In this document: in pieces, positions 22,901-35,139 of the stretch
Numbering within the stretch: the first letter of the stretch is position 1
How the letters are laid out: each line of letters opens with the position of its first letter
Source of the DNA: Hemerocallis citrina
Lineage: Eukaryota; Streptophyta; Magnoliopsida; Asparagales; Asphodelaceae
DNA length: 64,000 bases
NCBI GenBank assembly: GCA_017893485.1
Contig: CM030366.1
Span: forward strand, 201,557,173-201,621,172
Reading direction: 5' to 3'
Notes under the pieces: generated by a model
Told to the model about the DNA's origin: nothing
The model's input: only the letters and a program-made list of their open reading frames with translations
The model's database searches: none
Position numbers and translations under genes: made by a program

Positions 22901-23754
22901 CTCTCCCATCCCAACCTCAAGTCAGATATCATCATTTAATTGCAGTGAATAGATAAATGACTAGAGTTATCTAAATGCTGCAAACAACCTAAAGTTATGA
23001 TCAATTATAAGATAACTCCTAACTCCTAATTTCTCACTACAATTAAGCTGAAGAAACAGATAGATTAATAATCTGCCCAGCAATTGCTTCCACTGAACCT
23101 AATCTCCCACCGGAAGTAGATACCAATTAATTCTCAACAAAATTTACTCTAAAACAAATAAATTACAACAAAATTAACTCCATTCATACAACCCTAAAAT
23201 CAATAATCTATTATTACAACCCTAAAATCCACTCAAGAATTGGTTTTCATACCTCTAAAGACTTACCCGTGTGTCGTCAACGGTCGGGGTTGGCACTGGA
23301 CCACGGGGGGCGACAGAAGTGAAAGGGATAGAGAGGGAGCGGGGATGGCGATGGCGAAGGTGGGATCGGCGAAGGTGGGATTCGCGGTGGGGGTTTCTGG
23401 AGGAGAGAGAGAGAGAAATGAGTGAGCGGGATAGAGAGCGCGTGGACGGCGACGTGGGCACAGCGATGGCGGCCATGAACCGGCATCGACGAGTGGCGGA
23501 AGATCGCAAGAGAGAGAGAGAGAGGGAAACAGGAAATGGAGTAAAAGAATTTAGGGAGTGAAATAGGGTTAGGATTTGGGGGAATTTCAACTAATAGATG
23601 CTGAAGTACGCATACCCTACACCGGCGTTTTTTACAAACGCCGGAGTAGATTACCATAATTTCCTAATTCTTTCTTAGTCCTTCGAATCCCCGGCGCGAC
23701 TACTCAAACGTCGGGGTAGATTCGCTGGGGTATACTAAAAATCTTGTAGTATTT

Positions 23755-24010
23755 ATTTTGTTGTTTGCGGACCTTCCACTTATTTATCTCATGGTAAAAA
23801 TAGATATTATGTGATTTTCATAGATGATTTTTCTCATTTCACTTGGATCTAGTTTCTCAAATAAAAATCTGATGTCTATGAATGTTATATCAATCTTGCT
23901 GCTATGCTTACTACCTAGTTTTTCTCCACTGTTAAATTTTTGTTTCTCTGATTCAAGGGGGGAATACACATCTCATTGATTTAAAAATTTCCTGGCCTTA
24001 AAGGTACTCT
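23755..24010 (+). pseudogene. Copia-3, integrase core fragment b
   Basis: The plus strand reads SHGKNRYYVIFIDDFSHFTW and later SDVYECYINLAAML, the first half of the Copia integrase catalytic core. It contains stops (for example after FTWI and after MLTT). It is interrupted at 24010 by the small LTR element and resumes at 25816. Confidence 0.82.
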
Positions 24011-25815
24011 TGTTGGTGTAGCCCTAGAGGCTAGTTGTGTATTGACATTATTAGTTTATATTGTAGTATGATATTTATTTCATATATGAGGCATTTCATT
24101 TATTGTGTTATTTATTTTGATTAAATGAACATAATAAAGTCTTTAGAATAGTAGGTTCAATACCATGGGATATCAAGTGCAAGACTTGATTGTGAGATCC
24201 TATTGGTTGTAATTAGAACACTATTATTAATGGTCCCTAGTCAAGTATTATTGTGAATTATGATAATAATACATAGAGACTAGTATGTGCGTAGACTGAT
24301 AATCATATCTCACGGGTCATAAATATGAGATATCAAGTCTTCATATGGGTACATATTAGAGTAATAATGTACTGGACTGACCCACCATGAGAACGCTTCA
24401 TGGATTGTTACGTGAGTGTCATAAGCAGTTCTCACAGTGACCATAGTGTACGTAGTCCTTTTTTAACTTGAAGTCACTACGGTTCCCTACATGAGAAGTT
24501 ATATGTTTTAATGTCGTCAATCGCTACATGTAATAAGGTGATTATAAAGTCGACTATTGGATATACTACAAATCATGCAGAGGGATGTGAGTGACTTAGA
24601 TAGGATTTGTCCCTTTACATAACATGAGCGATATCTACGGGCCCCTTGATTGAGTGAGTCTGCAAAATGCATGACCGTGCTCAAATGAGTCAATATGAGA
24701 TATTGGGCTCATTTATTTTAGTAAGTCTACTCGGACATCAAGAAAAGAAAGATTGAACTATACAAGGGTGACGCGCTCTATGCCTTGTGGTCAATTAGAT
24801 ATCTAGATAATAGGACTAGACTACATGGTAACATTGGTTACAGATAGGTTATGTCAAATAACTGGCATTCCCGTTTCTTGAGTAGCACTGATGTATTGCT
24901 AGGTACTGCTCACTGTTTGTAACACTAGAATATGATTTTAGTATTAGTGCCAACGTAATGGGAACCTACAGGGTCACACACTTAGAATAGATTGAAATTG
25001 GATTTAAATTCATGAGATGAATTTAATTGGGAATCCTAGTAAGACTTGGACTCCTGACATTGATTGGACATTTAATTAGATTAAATGGGCTGACTAAAGT
25101 TCAAATGCCTACACACGAATCTGAACCAGGTCAGATTGTGAGCCCAACAGTCTTATTACTCTCTAAGGGTTGATTTTCTGTACCTATATATATGAGATGT
25201 ATCTGTGGAAAAGTTACGCATGAGAAAACTCTAGCCATCGCAGAAATTGTGTGAGAGAGAGAGTCGTGAGGAACATCCCCTTCTTGCAGCTAGCACTGTG
25301 GTGTGAGGGAAATTTGATTTGATCCGTTCTTGTGGATAGTAGAGGCACCACAATATTGTAGTGCTGTGATCGACATACTGTGGAGACATTAGATCCATCT
25401 TCAATGTATAACTCCTAAGCATGATTTATAGTTTTCACATGGATTCATGGCTAGGTTTCGATAAACTTTTTTATAATTTTTTCCGCTGTATATTTAATCT
25501 GAGATTACCCTCGAAACCTAACATTGGTATGTGAGTGAAAACCATAAATCATATTTAGAAGTTATACCTTAAAGAATGAATAGTTCATGCACCTGCGTCG
25601 TTTGCAGTGGCGTTAAGGTTTCTTAAAACATGAAGGGTTCATTCTCTGGCGGTGGTAAGGGATGATGGGGTAATTTTTTTGCAGACAACATATCAATCTT
25701 TAAAGTATAGCCTTTAAACACGATTTATTGTTTTCGCATGGATCCATGACTAGGTTTCAATTATTATTTTTTTGTAATTTTTTCCTTGATCTGAGTATCC
25801 CCTTGAAACCTAACA
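24011..25815 (+). mobile_element. Short LTR element with a partial second LTR
   Basis: A 1513-bp LTR (24011-25523) starts TGTTGGTGTAGCC and ends CTCGAAACCTAACA. Next come TTGGTATGTGAGTG, a PBS-like start, and about 165 bp of non-coding interior. A second segment (about 25690-25815) matches only the last part of the LTR and ends CTTGAAACCTAACA. Perfect TSDs ACTCT lie at 24006-24010 and 25816-25820. It therefore inserted as a normal element and lost most of its interior and the start of its 3' LTR, or it is a non-autonomous derivative. Confidence 0.85.
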
Positions 25816-27783
25816 ACTCTACCTCAGCTCTCTTGTCCTCATGGGCATCAACAGAACGTTGTTACTGAGAGAAGTCAGCGCCACATTCTTTAAGCCACTA
25901 GATCTTTGCTTTTATCTGCCTATGTTCCTATCCATTTTGGGTCGAGGTTGTTCTCACTAGTGTATGCATTCTCAATCGCATACCCTCCTTCGTTCTTCAA
26001 GGTCTTACTTCCTATCAGAAGCTTTATAATACATCTCCTGACTATTCAAGTATGCGAGTGTTTGATGTTACTTGTTTTGTCCTCATTCCTGCACCATAAC
26101 ATACCATACTCTTTCCTCAATCAGCTATGTGTCTTCTTAGGACATAGTCTTCAACATAAAGGCTATAATGGCTATGATCCTGTAGCTCGCTGTCGTCACA
26201 TTTTCCCTTTTGCAACATTCTTTGATAACCTTCCTTACTATGCTCTTCCCTCTCTACCTGTTCCGCTGCCACTTCCTACCCCAAGTTGGGTTGAGTTTCT
26301 TGATATTGTTGGGATCTCACCAATTTTCTCCTCCACCAATAATACACTTTCATCTCCATCTGAGACTATTAGACAACCCAGTTCTGGAACAGAGAGCTCC
26401 TCAAGAATGTCTAAAGGGTATCTATCACTCCTGATGTTGACATGTCTCCTCAACATATGGATCCAAATTTTACCATTGTTGCTTTTCAAGCCTTTCTGGC
26501 AGTGACATTAAGTTATAAGGAACCCCAAACTTACCGCGAGGCAGCCACACACCCAGAATAGAAGTTTGCTATGGCAGATGAATTACAGGTTGTATAGCAT
26601 GCTCGGACTTGGGATCTTTGTATGTTACCTCTTGACAATAAGCCCATCAATTGCAAGTGGATCTATAAAATTAAAACTCATACAGATGGTTATATTGAAC
26701 AACATAAAGCTTGTCTGGTTGTTTGTGATTTTACTTAGGAGTATGGAATTGATTATGATGATACATTTGCCCTTGTTGTCAAGATGACTAATGTTTACAC
26801 TCTCATTGCTGTTGTAGCTGCTCACTAATGATTGTCATTTCATATGGATATGAAGAATGCATTTCTTCATGAGCCCATCTCCGAAGAGATTTATATGATA
26901 CCTACACTTGTTCTTTCTCATCCATGTAGTCATGTTTTTCGATTGCATCCTTCTCTTTATGGCCTCAAGCAAGCTCCTCGTGCTTTGTATCGACGTTTCA
27001 CTCAGGTTGTTCAAAGTGCTAGTTTTCTTGTTAGTGCAAATGACCTTGCAATGTTTATTTCTACTACAGGTGAATCCTGCAATGTTTATTTCTACTGCAT
27101 ATGGATGGTGGTGATCCATTACTTAATCCCTCTCGCTTTTGAGAGCTTGTTGGAATGCTTGCCTTTTTCACTATTAGCCACCCAGATATTTCACATACAG
27201 TTCATATCATGAGCCAGTACGTCTCTGCATATACGACCATACATTATGATGCTCTTCTTCGCATACTTCAATATCTCTGTGGCACTACCACCAGGTCATT
27301 GTTTTTCTCCTCTGCATTCTCCTTTCTTCTTCGAGCTTACTGTGATGCTGATTAGTCTAGGGATCTTATTGATCGCCGTTCCACCACTGGATATTGTGTC
27401 TTTCTCAGTGATTCTTTAATTTCTTGGAAGTCAAAGAAATAGGATGTTGTTTTCCGCTCCAGTACCGAGTCTGAGTATCGTGTTATGTCTTCAACTACTG
27501 CTTAGATTGTTTGGCTACGACTCTTACTTGCATTCATGGGTGTCCAAATTTCTAACTCTACTCCTATGCATTGTGATAATGCCAGTGCTATTCAGGTTTC
27601 TAACAATCATGTTTTTCATGAATGGGCAAAACACATTAAGGTTGATTGTCATTATACTAGATACGAATTCCATTTCCTTGCCATATACACCCCCAACCCT
27701 TTTGGTTGTAGATTTCTTCACCAAAGCTCTTCCAGTTTGTCGCCATCTATTTCTTTTAGGCAAACTCTCGTTGGTTGATCCAT
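25816..27783 (+). pseudogene. Copia-3, integrase C-terminus, reverse transcriptase and RNase H
   Basis: The segment continues the Copia-3 Pol. Landmarks are CVFLGHSLQHKGYNGYDP (end of integrase, near 26130), NCKWIYKIKTHTDG, MDMKNAFLHEPISEEIYM and SLYGLKQAPRALY (RT, 26650-26990). Then come TTGYCVFLSDSLISWKSKK, STESEYR and HCDNASAIQVSNN (RNase H, 27385-27610). The catalytic YVDD region of RT is deleted or scrambled around 27040-27130. Many stops and frameshifts occur. It ends near WL-VDPLSL just before CACTA 2. Confidence 0.88.
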
Positions 27784-28874
27784 TGTCACTACAAGACTAA
27801 CAGTCTTTACCGGCGTTTTTTTGCACATTTACCGGCATTTATAAACGCCGCTGTAGATACCACCGGCGTTTTATAAATCGCCGGTGCAAGTGTCGCTGAA
27901 TCGTGCGTCGCTGTAGCTTAGGGACATTCACCGGCGTTTTTTACGGCCGCCGGTGTAGGTTAAAACTACACCGGTGGCCATAAAAACGCCGGTGAATGTG
28001 TGGGTACCATTTTTTTTCCATGACCTACACCGGCGTTTTTAAACGCCGGTATAGACTGGCAAATTCTTGCTGAAAGCTACACCGGCGCTTGTAAAAACGC
28101 CGGTGTAGCTAATTTTTTTTTTTTAAAATTTTTCCCAAAAAAAAAAAAACAGCACTCTTATAATCAAAACCAAATGCAAGAGACCCATTAGATCATACAC
28201 TGATCATTCTTAAAACAAACAATAGGAGCACTGCATATGAAGAATATAGTCATTCGAATTTAGCAACAAAGAAGTACTGCATATCACAAAGAATTACTGC
28301 ATATCAGTGAGTGCCACTCACTGACTCAAAATTCATCCAGGAATCCATAGTAAAAAACAGCCATTCTATAAGCGCAAATGAAGAAACCCAAAAGTTCACA
28401 TTATACATAGCAGAAGTATGCTAAGGTAAAGGTTGTTCCGATGGCAAACATTTTTGAAGAGCAGCCAAAAGCTCAGAAATTCATCCAGCATAGAGGCAAT
28501 ACCAACTCATCAATATTCCTGTATCACAAGCTTATTCATTTCCTCAAAATTGCAATTGAATGGAGAACCATAACCTCAATAAAAATGGAAGAAAAAAAAA
28601 TCACCACCATGGTTATCATATGCTTAGCAGCTTCGGCAATTGAAAGAAGAAGCTCGTAGCTCTCAAAGAAAATTAAGAAGGTAAATGCTTTCTTACATAA
28701 TTACATTTTTGGTGAAATTGACATTTGAGAATACTAGGAATGAAATTAACCGGTGCAGCTACCATAGCTTATCAAGTGCGACCAAAGAGGATCCTGGTAG
28801 GAAAAGGAGATTCACAAACAAAAGCCAGACAGTAGGAGTTACCTAAAATGCACTCTAAAAAAATGCACTCTGAA

Positions 28875-29960
28875 AAACCCCAAAATGTCAGGTAAAGATT
28901 AATCATTAAATGCTCAGATAGGATTTAATCATCACTAGTTACTCCTATAATTCATTTATTCAATGAATCGTGAAACATAGTGTGCAACTTCAGAAGCATA
29001 ATCTATCTCATCATCACTCATTCACTCGAAAATAATGAGAAGAAACACCATTTGTTCACTGTTTTTACTCAAGCATATTTAGTTGTTCTCACAAATACTA
29101 TGGCATAAATTATTAAAGCATGATAAATATAGATCCAAATCAATATAGATCCATATGCAAAATGCACTCAGTAGGATGATTCATAAAATAGAGAAGCACA
29201 ATCAGTGAGGGCCACTTACTGACTCAAAATTAGTCAGGTAAGGAGGTAAAGATTAATCAGTGAGTGCCACTCAGTATATCAAAAGTGGATTGCCAATCAC
29301 TGACTCATAAATTAGTCAGTATATCAAAAGTAGTCCTACTGAGTGCATTTTGAAGTTGCATATGGAACTATATTGGGTTGGATCTATATTTATCATGCTT
29401 GAGTAATTTATGTCATAGTATTTGTGAGAACAAGTAAATATAAGATGAAGTCAGTGACTCAGTGCCATAGTATTTCAGTTCATACATTTCAAAATTTTCA
29501 TCTTTGTTCTCCAAATTTCTCATATTATCCAAATTAGTCAGTATATAAGATGAAGTCAGTGAGTGCCACTCAGTATATCAAAAGTAGCTAGATTGTTCAT
29601 AAATTTTGCAAAATGCACTCTAAAAAATCCCAAAATGTCAGGTAATGATTAATCATTAAATGCTCAGATAGGATTTAATCATCACTAGTTACTCCTATAA
29701 TTCATTTATTCAATGAATCATGAAACATAGTGTGCAACTTCAAAAGCATAATCCATCTCATCATCACTCATTCACTCGAAAATAATGAGAAGATACTCCA
29801 TTTGTTCACTGTTTTTACTCAAGCATATTTAGTTGTTCTCACAAATACTATGGCATAAATTACCCAAGCATAATAAATATAGATCCAAATCAATATAGAT
29901 CCATATGCAAAATGCACTCAGTAGGATGATTCATAAAATAAAGAAGCACAATCAGTGAGT
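28875..29960. repeat. Direct and inverted repeat complex inside CACTA 2
   Basis: A block of about 335 bp (28875-29215) recurs at about 29628-29960 in the same orientation with few changes. Between them (about 29335-29450) a shorter inverted copy of its right part occurs. The motif CAGTGAGTGCCACT recurs at 28306, 29207 (one mismatch), 29261, 29553 and 29952. Confidence 0.85.
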
Positions 29961-31679
29961 GCCACTTACAGCACAATCCTTATGAAGAAAATGCCATCAT
30001 GAAGATAATTAGAAGCACATGATTGAAGATATAATGAACAACAATCAGAACAAAAGAAATGAACACCCTACAGACCACACATTATGGAGTAAGTGGTCCT
30101 TAACAGAGTAGAAGTAGCAAAACAAATTCATGCACCACAAAAAATACAACCAAAGTGCGTCCCCGGGCCAAACATATATATTGGACCAACAAATACAAGG
30201 TTCACTAAGTCTTAACAAAAAATGATCAAGAATAATTATGGGTCAGAAACTAACGCTGGTTGTATGGATAGTTGCCCCAGTTGTCATGTTAATCTTTTGA
30301 TCAGGAACTAGACTAAAATTCATACGCTGTAGAAAAATTGCAAGTGCTACAATAGCTTCCAGCAAAGCAAATTGGTCACACGACACACCGGCCCTTATAA
30401 CGATGACAAATTTACATCCTTTAGCAGGCTGTTATTGCTGCAATTGCAATTGTATTTGGTGCAACAAAAGGAGCTGATGTGTCGGTTACTCAACATCAAG
30501 CAATGTTGGCATATTTGATAGTGCCTTCAAATTCGATATACTCTTGGAAAAAGTTGAACTTATTTATCAAAAATGGTGTGAGCTGTTACAGATTCATATT
30601 TGCTTTGTGGAATTGATGCATTTAAATTAATGTGTAAACTCGTGTATTTGTATCTATAGTACATGCTGTTTGTTTTTTTTAATGCTCGCTTGCTTCTGTA
30701 ATTTGATCTAATAACAAGTATTCTATATCCAACCGTTACAAATGTCTACATAGAGATATTGCTAACTCTCAATGTTTGCTATTAATATATATAAAAACCA
30801 TATACATATCGACAAACTTCTGAAGGAAAACATAATGAGAATTCAAAAAAATATGTTCATTGATTAGATAAATGAACTTTGTTAAGAAAAATATATTCAC
30901 AAATCTAATTGATTCATCACTTGTTTAAAAGAAAGGGATAGGAAAGTGGCAGAGCTCACTTACCTCAATCTTTGATTAGATAAATGAACTTTGTTAAGGG
31001 AAAAAAAATAGTCTGTTAGACATTACTAATCACAACCATTATTATTCAAACAAATATAATAACTGAACAATCAAATATCTAGTAGAATGATCTGTCAATG
31101 ACTTAGCTAGGAAATGCCAATGACTTGTTCTGTCATATCTCTTCTCCTTCCAAATATGAAAACCATTTTATTTGCTACTTTAAATCTCTTAGCTAAACAG
31201 TATAAGCAACTAGATTTTCACCATGGATAGAACTAGATTCCGTGTAAGCAACTTGATTAACTCCCAAACCATTCCTACAATTTTGCAACTACAGATTTTG
31301 GGATCGAATCGAAACTAAATTGAACCCTAAAATCCTACAACTAACAAATCAATTCAGTAAAAATTAAACCCTAATCAATTCAGTAAAATTTTCCCAAAAC
31401 AAAATTAACAAAATTAACCCTACAACTAACAAATCCCAAAACAAAATTAACCCTAAAACCCTAAAACCATAAAATTAACATTAAATTTGTTTTTACCAGA
31501 TTACAAGATCGTCGACGGTGGGAGACAGCGGAGGACTGCGGGGAACGACGGCGGGGGAGGGAGACAGTAGGGGACGGCGAGGGACGATGGCGGGGGAGGG
31601 AGACAGCAATGGCGACGACGGGAGAGGGAGACAGCAACGGCGAGGGACGACGGCGGTGGGGACGGCGAGGGATGACGGC

Positions 31680-31681
<2 letters not shown>

Positions 31682-31733
<52 letters not shown>
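31682..31733. repeat. (GA)n microsatellite
   Basis: A pure GA run of about 50 bp occurs inside CACTA 2. The frame at 31518-31853 reads this and the neighbouring GGGGAC-rich DNA as protein and is not believed. Confidence 0.95.
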
Positions 31734-31737
<4 letters not shown>

Positions 31738-32089
31738 ACCGTGAACTAAAAGGGGAATTTGGGGGAAAAAGGAGAGGCGGCGTGGGGGAAATAGGAGAGG
31801 CGGGAGAGTGCGGGAGAGAGGGGGAAATTTTTTTGTTGTTGTTGTTTTTTTGATCTAAGGAGGGAGGACTTGCTGTAGGGTTTGGGGGAAATTTATCCCA
31901 AACCCTATACCGGCGTTTTAACTAAAAAACGCCGGTGAATGAGAGAAGATTTTTTGGTACATTTTTTATCTGTATATTCACCGGCGTGTTTTATTAAAAC
32001 GCCGGTGAATATGGCCTTCACCGGCGTTTTAATAAAAAACGCCGGTGAATATCATAATTCCCCGGCATTTGTTAGATTCCGCCGGCGTA

Positions 32090-33788
32090 CACTACAAACC
32101 GCACAGGCTATAGCGACGCTTTTACAAGGCTATAGCGGCGTTTTTTGGCGCCGTTATAGCTCATAACAGCGCTAAGACAAAACAATTGGCATCAAGTCAA
32201 AGTAGTTGATCATATACTGCCACATATGGGGTTATATGATTGCTATTTAACACACTAAAGAAAGGAAATCAACATGAATAATTGGACAACATGAGAAGTT
32301 ACATTCCTAGATATACATATGCTACTTGCAAAAAAAAATAAAATTAGCAAATGCACAAAATGCCATCAAACAATTAGCATAAATGATTTGGCATTAGGTA
32401 AGAATTCATTTTTAGAGGTATAACATACTTTTTTCTGACTACTGATTATTCCTTCATCCAACACTTCAATATTTGCATAGATAGCATCATATTAATTCTG
32501 TGCATTGCACAGATTCGTCGCTAGGATATATAGTTTAAGAAAAGCAGGTTACATGTGTGTGCATACATATTATAAGGATAATTTACAATATGCTCTCCCT
32601 TTACCATATACCATCCCTTCGAACAACTCATATAACAATCTCTAATAACATTTTCTTCATATTCCTCCTAATTTTTTTCTATTACTGTTTTATATTTCCA
32701 ACAAAAAAACCCATGATTCCAAAACCATAATAGCCTTCAAAGTAGAGACCTTTTCATGATTAAACACATTATTATTCAGATTTAATTATATTAAAAAAAA
32801 GAACTTTAATGATTAACCATTCCATAATGATAAAAACATAAATCAAACAAACATTTCTACATCAAATGAACAAGAAAATGAATGATTGAACAACAAAAAT
32901 TGAGTACTTCTATCAGAAATACCGACCTCATTGTTCCCCAAATTTGCTTTCTTTTGTGATTTTTCACTCCTTCCTACAAATCAACAACAAGCGCACGAAA
33001 TTTAAAAACTGGAATGGATCTAAACAATGAAAGATATGAGGAATTGATGAAGAAATTTTTTTAGGGTTTGGAATTTTACCAGAGATAATTGAAGGCGGGG
33101 CGGCAAAAGAGTGAAACCCTAGCTTGAGTCTCCGCATTAAATAGAAGAGGAGAATTTTCAGATTAGTCGCTTCAAATTGTACAAAACATAAACTAAATAT
33201 TGAAGGATCTGGATTAGAGAAAACTTCTGAACCTGAGAGATCGATTAAAGAGATTGAGGGATTTGGATGCCCTAGCTACTTTCAGAGCTCTAGGGTGGAG
33301 GAAGGTGGAGATGGAAGTCGATGGCTTGGGAATGGAAAGGAAAGGAGAGGAGAAGAGACATGGTGTTGGCATTGGGCTGAAGACGGCGACGGTGACAACA
33401 ACGTCGACATCGACAGCAACGTCGACAGCAACAGCGACGGCGGCAGCAACAACGACGGCGGCAACGACAACGACGACGACGGTGACCAGTTTTGATTTGG
33501 GTTTGGAGAGATTTGGGGGTTCAGAGACTTGTGGGGATTTTGAGAGATTTGGGGGTTTTGAGACTTGGGGGATTTTGATAGGTCACAGGGGATTCTAAGA
33601 AGTTTTGAGACTATCCCGGTGTGTTTCTCCACCAAACGCAGGGATAGATAATATCTATTGTGGTGCCTTCCATCAATGCCGTTAAATAATGACTTGATAG
33701 ATCTCTTAGATTTTTGCACGGGTCTATAACGGCGTTTTATTAAAATGCCGACACAAAAATGCCGGGATAGACCATTTATTTTGTAGTG
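32090..33788. mobile_element. CACTA transposon nested in CACTA 2
   Basis: The left end CACTACAAACCGCAC and the right end ATTTTGTAGTG are flanked by TSD GTA (32087-32089, 33789-33791). Its subterminal motif differs from the host element: CTATAGCGRCG and TATAACGGCG instead of ACCGGCG. The interior is AT-rich with a (CGACRAC)n-like stretch near 33380-33490. No transposase seen. Confidence 0.88.
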
Positions 33789-33894
33789 GTATAACCATCC
33801 ATTTTGACGCCCCATTCCTGGTCTCTTCCTACCCCGGCGTTTCTGGTAAAACGCCGGGGAATAAACGCCGGGGAATCCATCATGTCTTGTAGTG

Positions 33895-34074
33895 TGTAAA
33901 TTTGAGGGGGGCTGCTAAACACGTATATTATACATGTAGTAAGTTTCATTTTAGTCCCACATTGTGTAGAACTTATTCTCTTTTGTTTTGTACTTGTATA
34001 TATATTTGGCTTAGGGCCTCCATAACATTTATCACATTATTTCTTCCAAATATTTCTAAAAATCTACCAATACA
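33895..34074 (+). repeat. Copia-3 polypurine tract and 3' LTR
   Basis: TTTGAGGGGGGC (33901-33912) is a polypurine tract directly before TGCTAAACACGTATATT, the start of a short Copia LTR of about 160 bp. It contains TGTATATATATTTGG and ends near CTACCAATACA (34069-34074; exact end uncertain). It closes Copia-3 on the right. Confidence 0.65.
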
Positions 34075-34995
34075 GCAATCCCAGTTGGCATTGAATTGAT
34101 GAGGTTTCGTTTCAAAGTAGATACATGTATAGGTCAGTCAAAACTGGACCATGGAGAGTAGGCATTAGCTGAAGCTCACAAAACCAGAATACAGTGTTAT
34201 GAGAATTTTTTAGTACCAAAAAACAGTAGATTTCATACAGTATTATGAGAATTTTTTAGTACCAACAAAACAGTAAGTTTCATCATCTTCTGGAACGATT
34301 TCCTGCTTTAAAAGTTTGTTTATATTATAGCCCAAAACAACAGTAACAACAATAAAAAATCTTTTTTTCCCAACTAGTTGAGCTAGTCTAAAACAAAAAC
34401 GAAGAATACTGTGAGGGGGTGTTTAGTTTGCCCACAAAAATATTAATGAATTATAATAGACTAAGTTTGTTTAAATCCCTAAAATTGTAGTTTCCTATTT
34501 TTCCGGATAATCTTGTTTAGATGCGTTCTTGTGCTATTCTTTGCCGGAGCGAGTAAATATTGCTGATTTCAAATCTGAAGTGAAGGAATTTGCTTTCTGT
34601 TTGTTGATTTCTTATCAATAAAAATTAGTAGCTGATCAAATTTTATTCCAAAATAAGGGTTTTGGCTTAACTCAGTTCTGGTGCAATTTGGGCATAGGTC
34701 AGAAGTACCTAGTATGATAGATGATCCACAATCTCTGGCAACATGTCAGCGAAATTTCTTCAAAGAAAAAAAAAACATGTCAGCGAAATTATGGGTGGAA
34801 GGAATCCGAATTTAACTAGCCAGTCAAAATGAGCACATCTAGGATCTTATATAAAGAGAATATATACACAGTATACGAGCTGTAGGAAATTTTGTACTCC
34901 AAAGAAAAGAACCCATTTTGAAAATATAGAAAGCATGTCGTTTATTGGAACAACTGTTCTCATTGCTTAAAGTTTGTACAGGGTTTTTTTTACAC
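34075..34995. other. Non-coding DNA between Copia-3 and Copia-2
   Basis: No gene or element is recognised. A 42-bp tandem duplication around TATGAGAATTTTTTAGTACCAA is visible (34195-34280). This may be part of the original 3' flank of the MYB gene, because Copia-2 removal joins it to 51152. Confidence 0.5.
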
Positions 34996-35138
34996 TGATA
35001 AGGTTAAGAGGGAGATTGGGAAATATTATTGAATTAAGAATTGATTATAACTGAGTACAATAACCCCTATATATAGGAGAACCAAATACTAAACTGATAA
35101 ATAACCCGATATGGGACTATATAATACAATATCTAACA
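34996..35138 (-). repeat. 3' LTR of Copia-2
   Basis: TGATAAGGTTAAGAGG...ATCTAACA, followed by CCTCCTCTTAAACTC. On the minus strand this reads as the polypurine tract AAGAGGAGG just before the LTR. Confidence 0.9.
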
Positions 35139-35139
35139 C

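Larger units (their letters stand above)
20421..23751. mobile_element. CACTA transposon 1 (non-autonomous), in Copia-3 integrase
   Basis: The left terminus is CACTACAATACTAATAG and the right terminus is the inverted AATCTTGTAGTA (last base decayed from G). TSD is TTT (20418-20420, 23752-23754). Subterminal regions carry many copies of ACCGGCGTTT...AAACGCCGGT in both orientations, the typical binding-site clusters of CACTA transposases. No TNP2-type transposase is recognisable. The interior is AT-rich, with two exon-like blocks on the minus strand near 22480-22900. It belongs with CACTA 2, sharing terminal motifs and CAGCACTCTTA...AGAGACCC next to the left end. Confidence 0.92.
27787..33894. 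mobile_element. CACTA transposon 2 (non-autonomous), after Copia-3 RNase H
   Basis: The left end is CACTACAAGACTAACAG and the right end is inverted CATGTCTTGTAGTG. TSD is TGT (27784-27786, 33895-33897). Both subterminal regions (27800-28120 and 31905-32085 plus 33830-33880) are packed with ACCGGCGTTTT and AAAACGCCGGT units. No transposase is recognised. The interior has a complex of direct and inverted repeats and a GA microsatellite. It is split near the right end by a nested CACTA. Confidence 0.92.

Noticed and set aside
23255..23657. Overlapping frames at the right end of CACTA 1
   Set aside because: GAGAGA and CGGCGA low-complexity DNA in the subterminal region; no motif on either strand.
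31518..31853. 111-codon frame of Gly/Arg/Glu repeats
   Set aside because: It reads through a GA microsatellite and GGGGAC-rich DNA within CACTA 2, with no domain.
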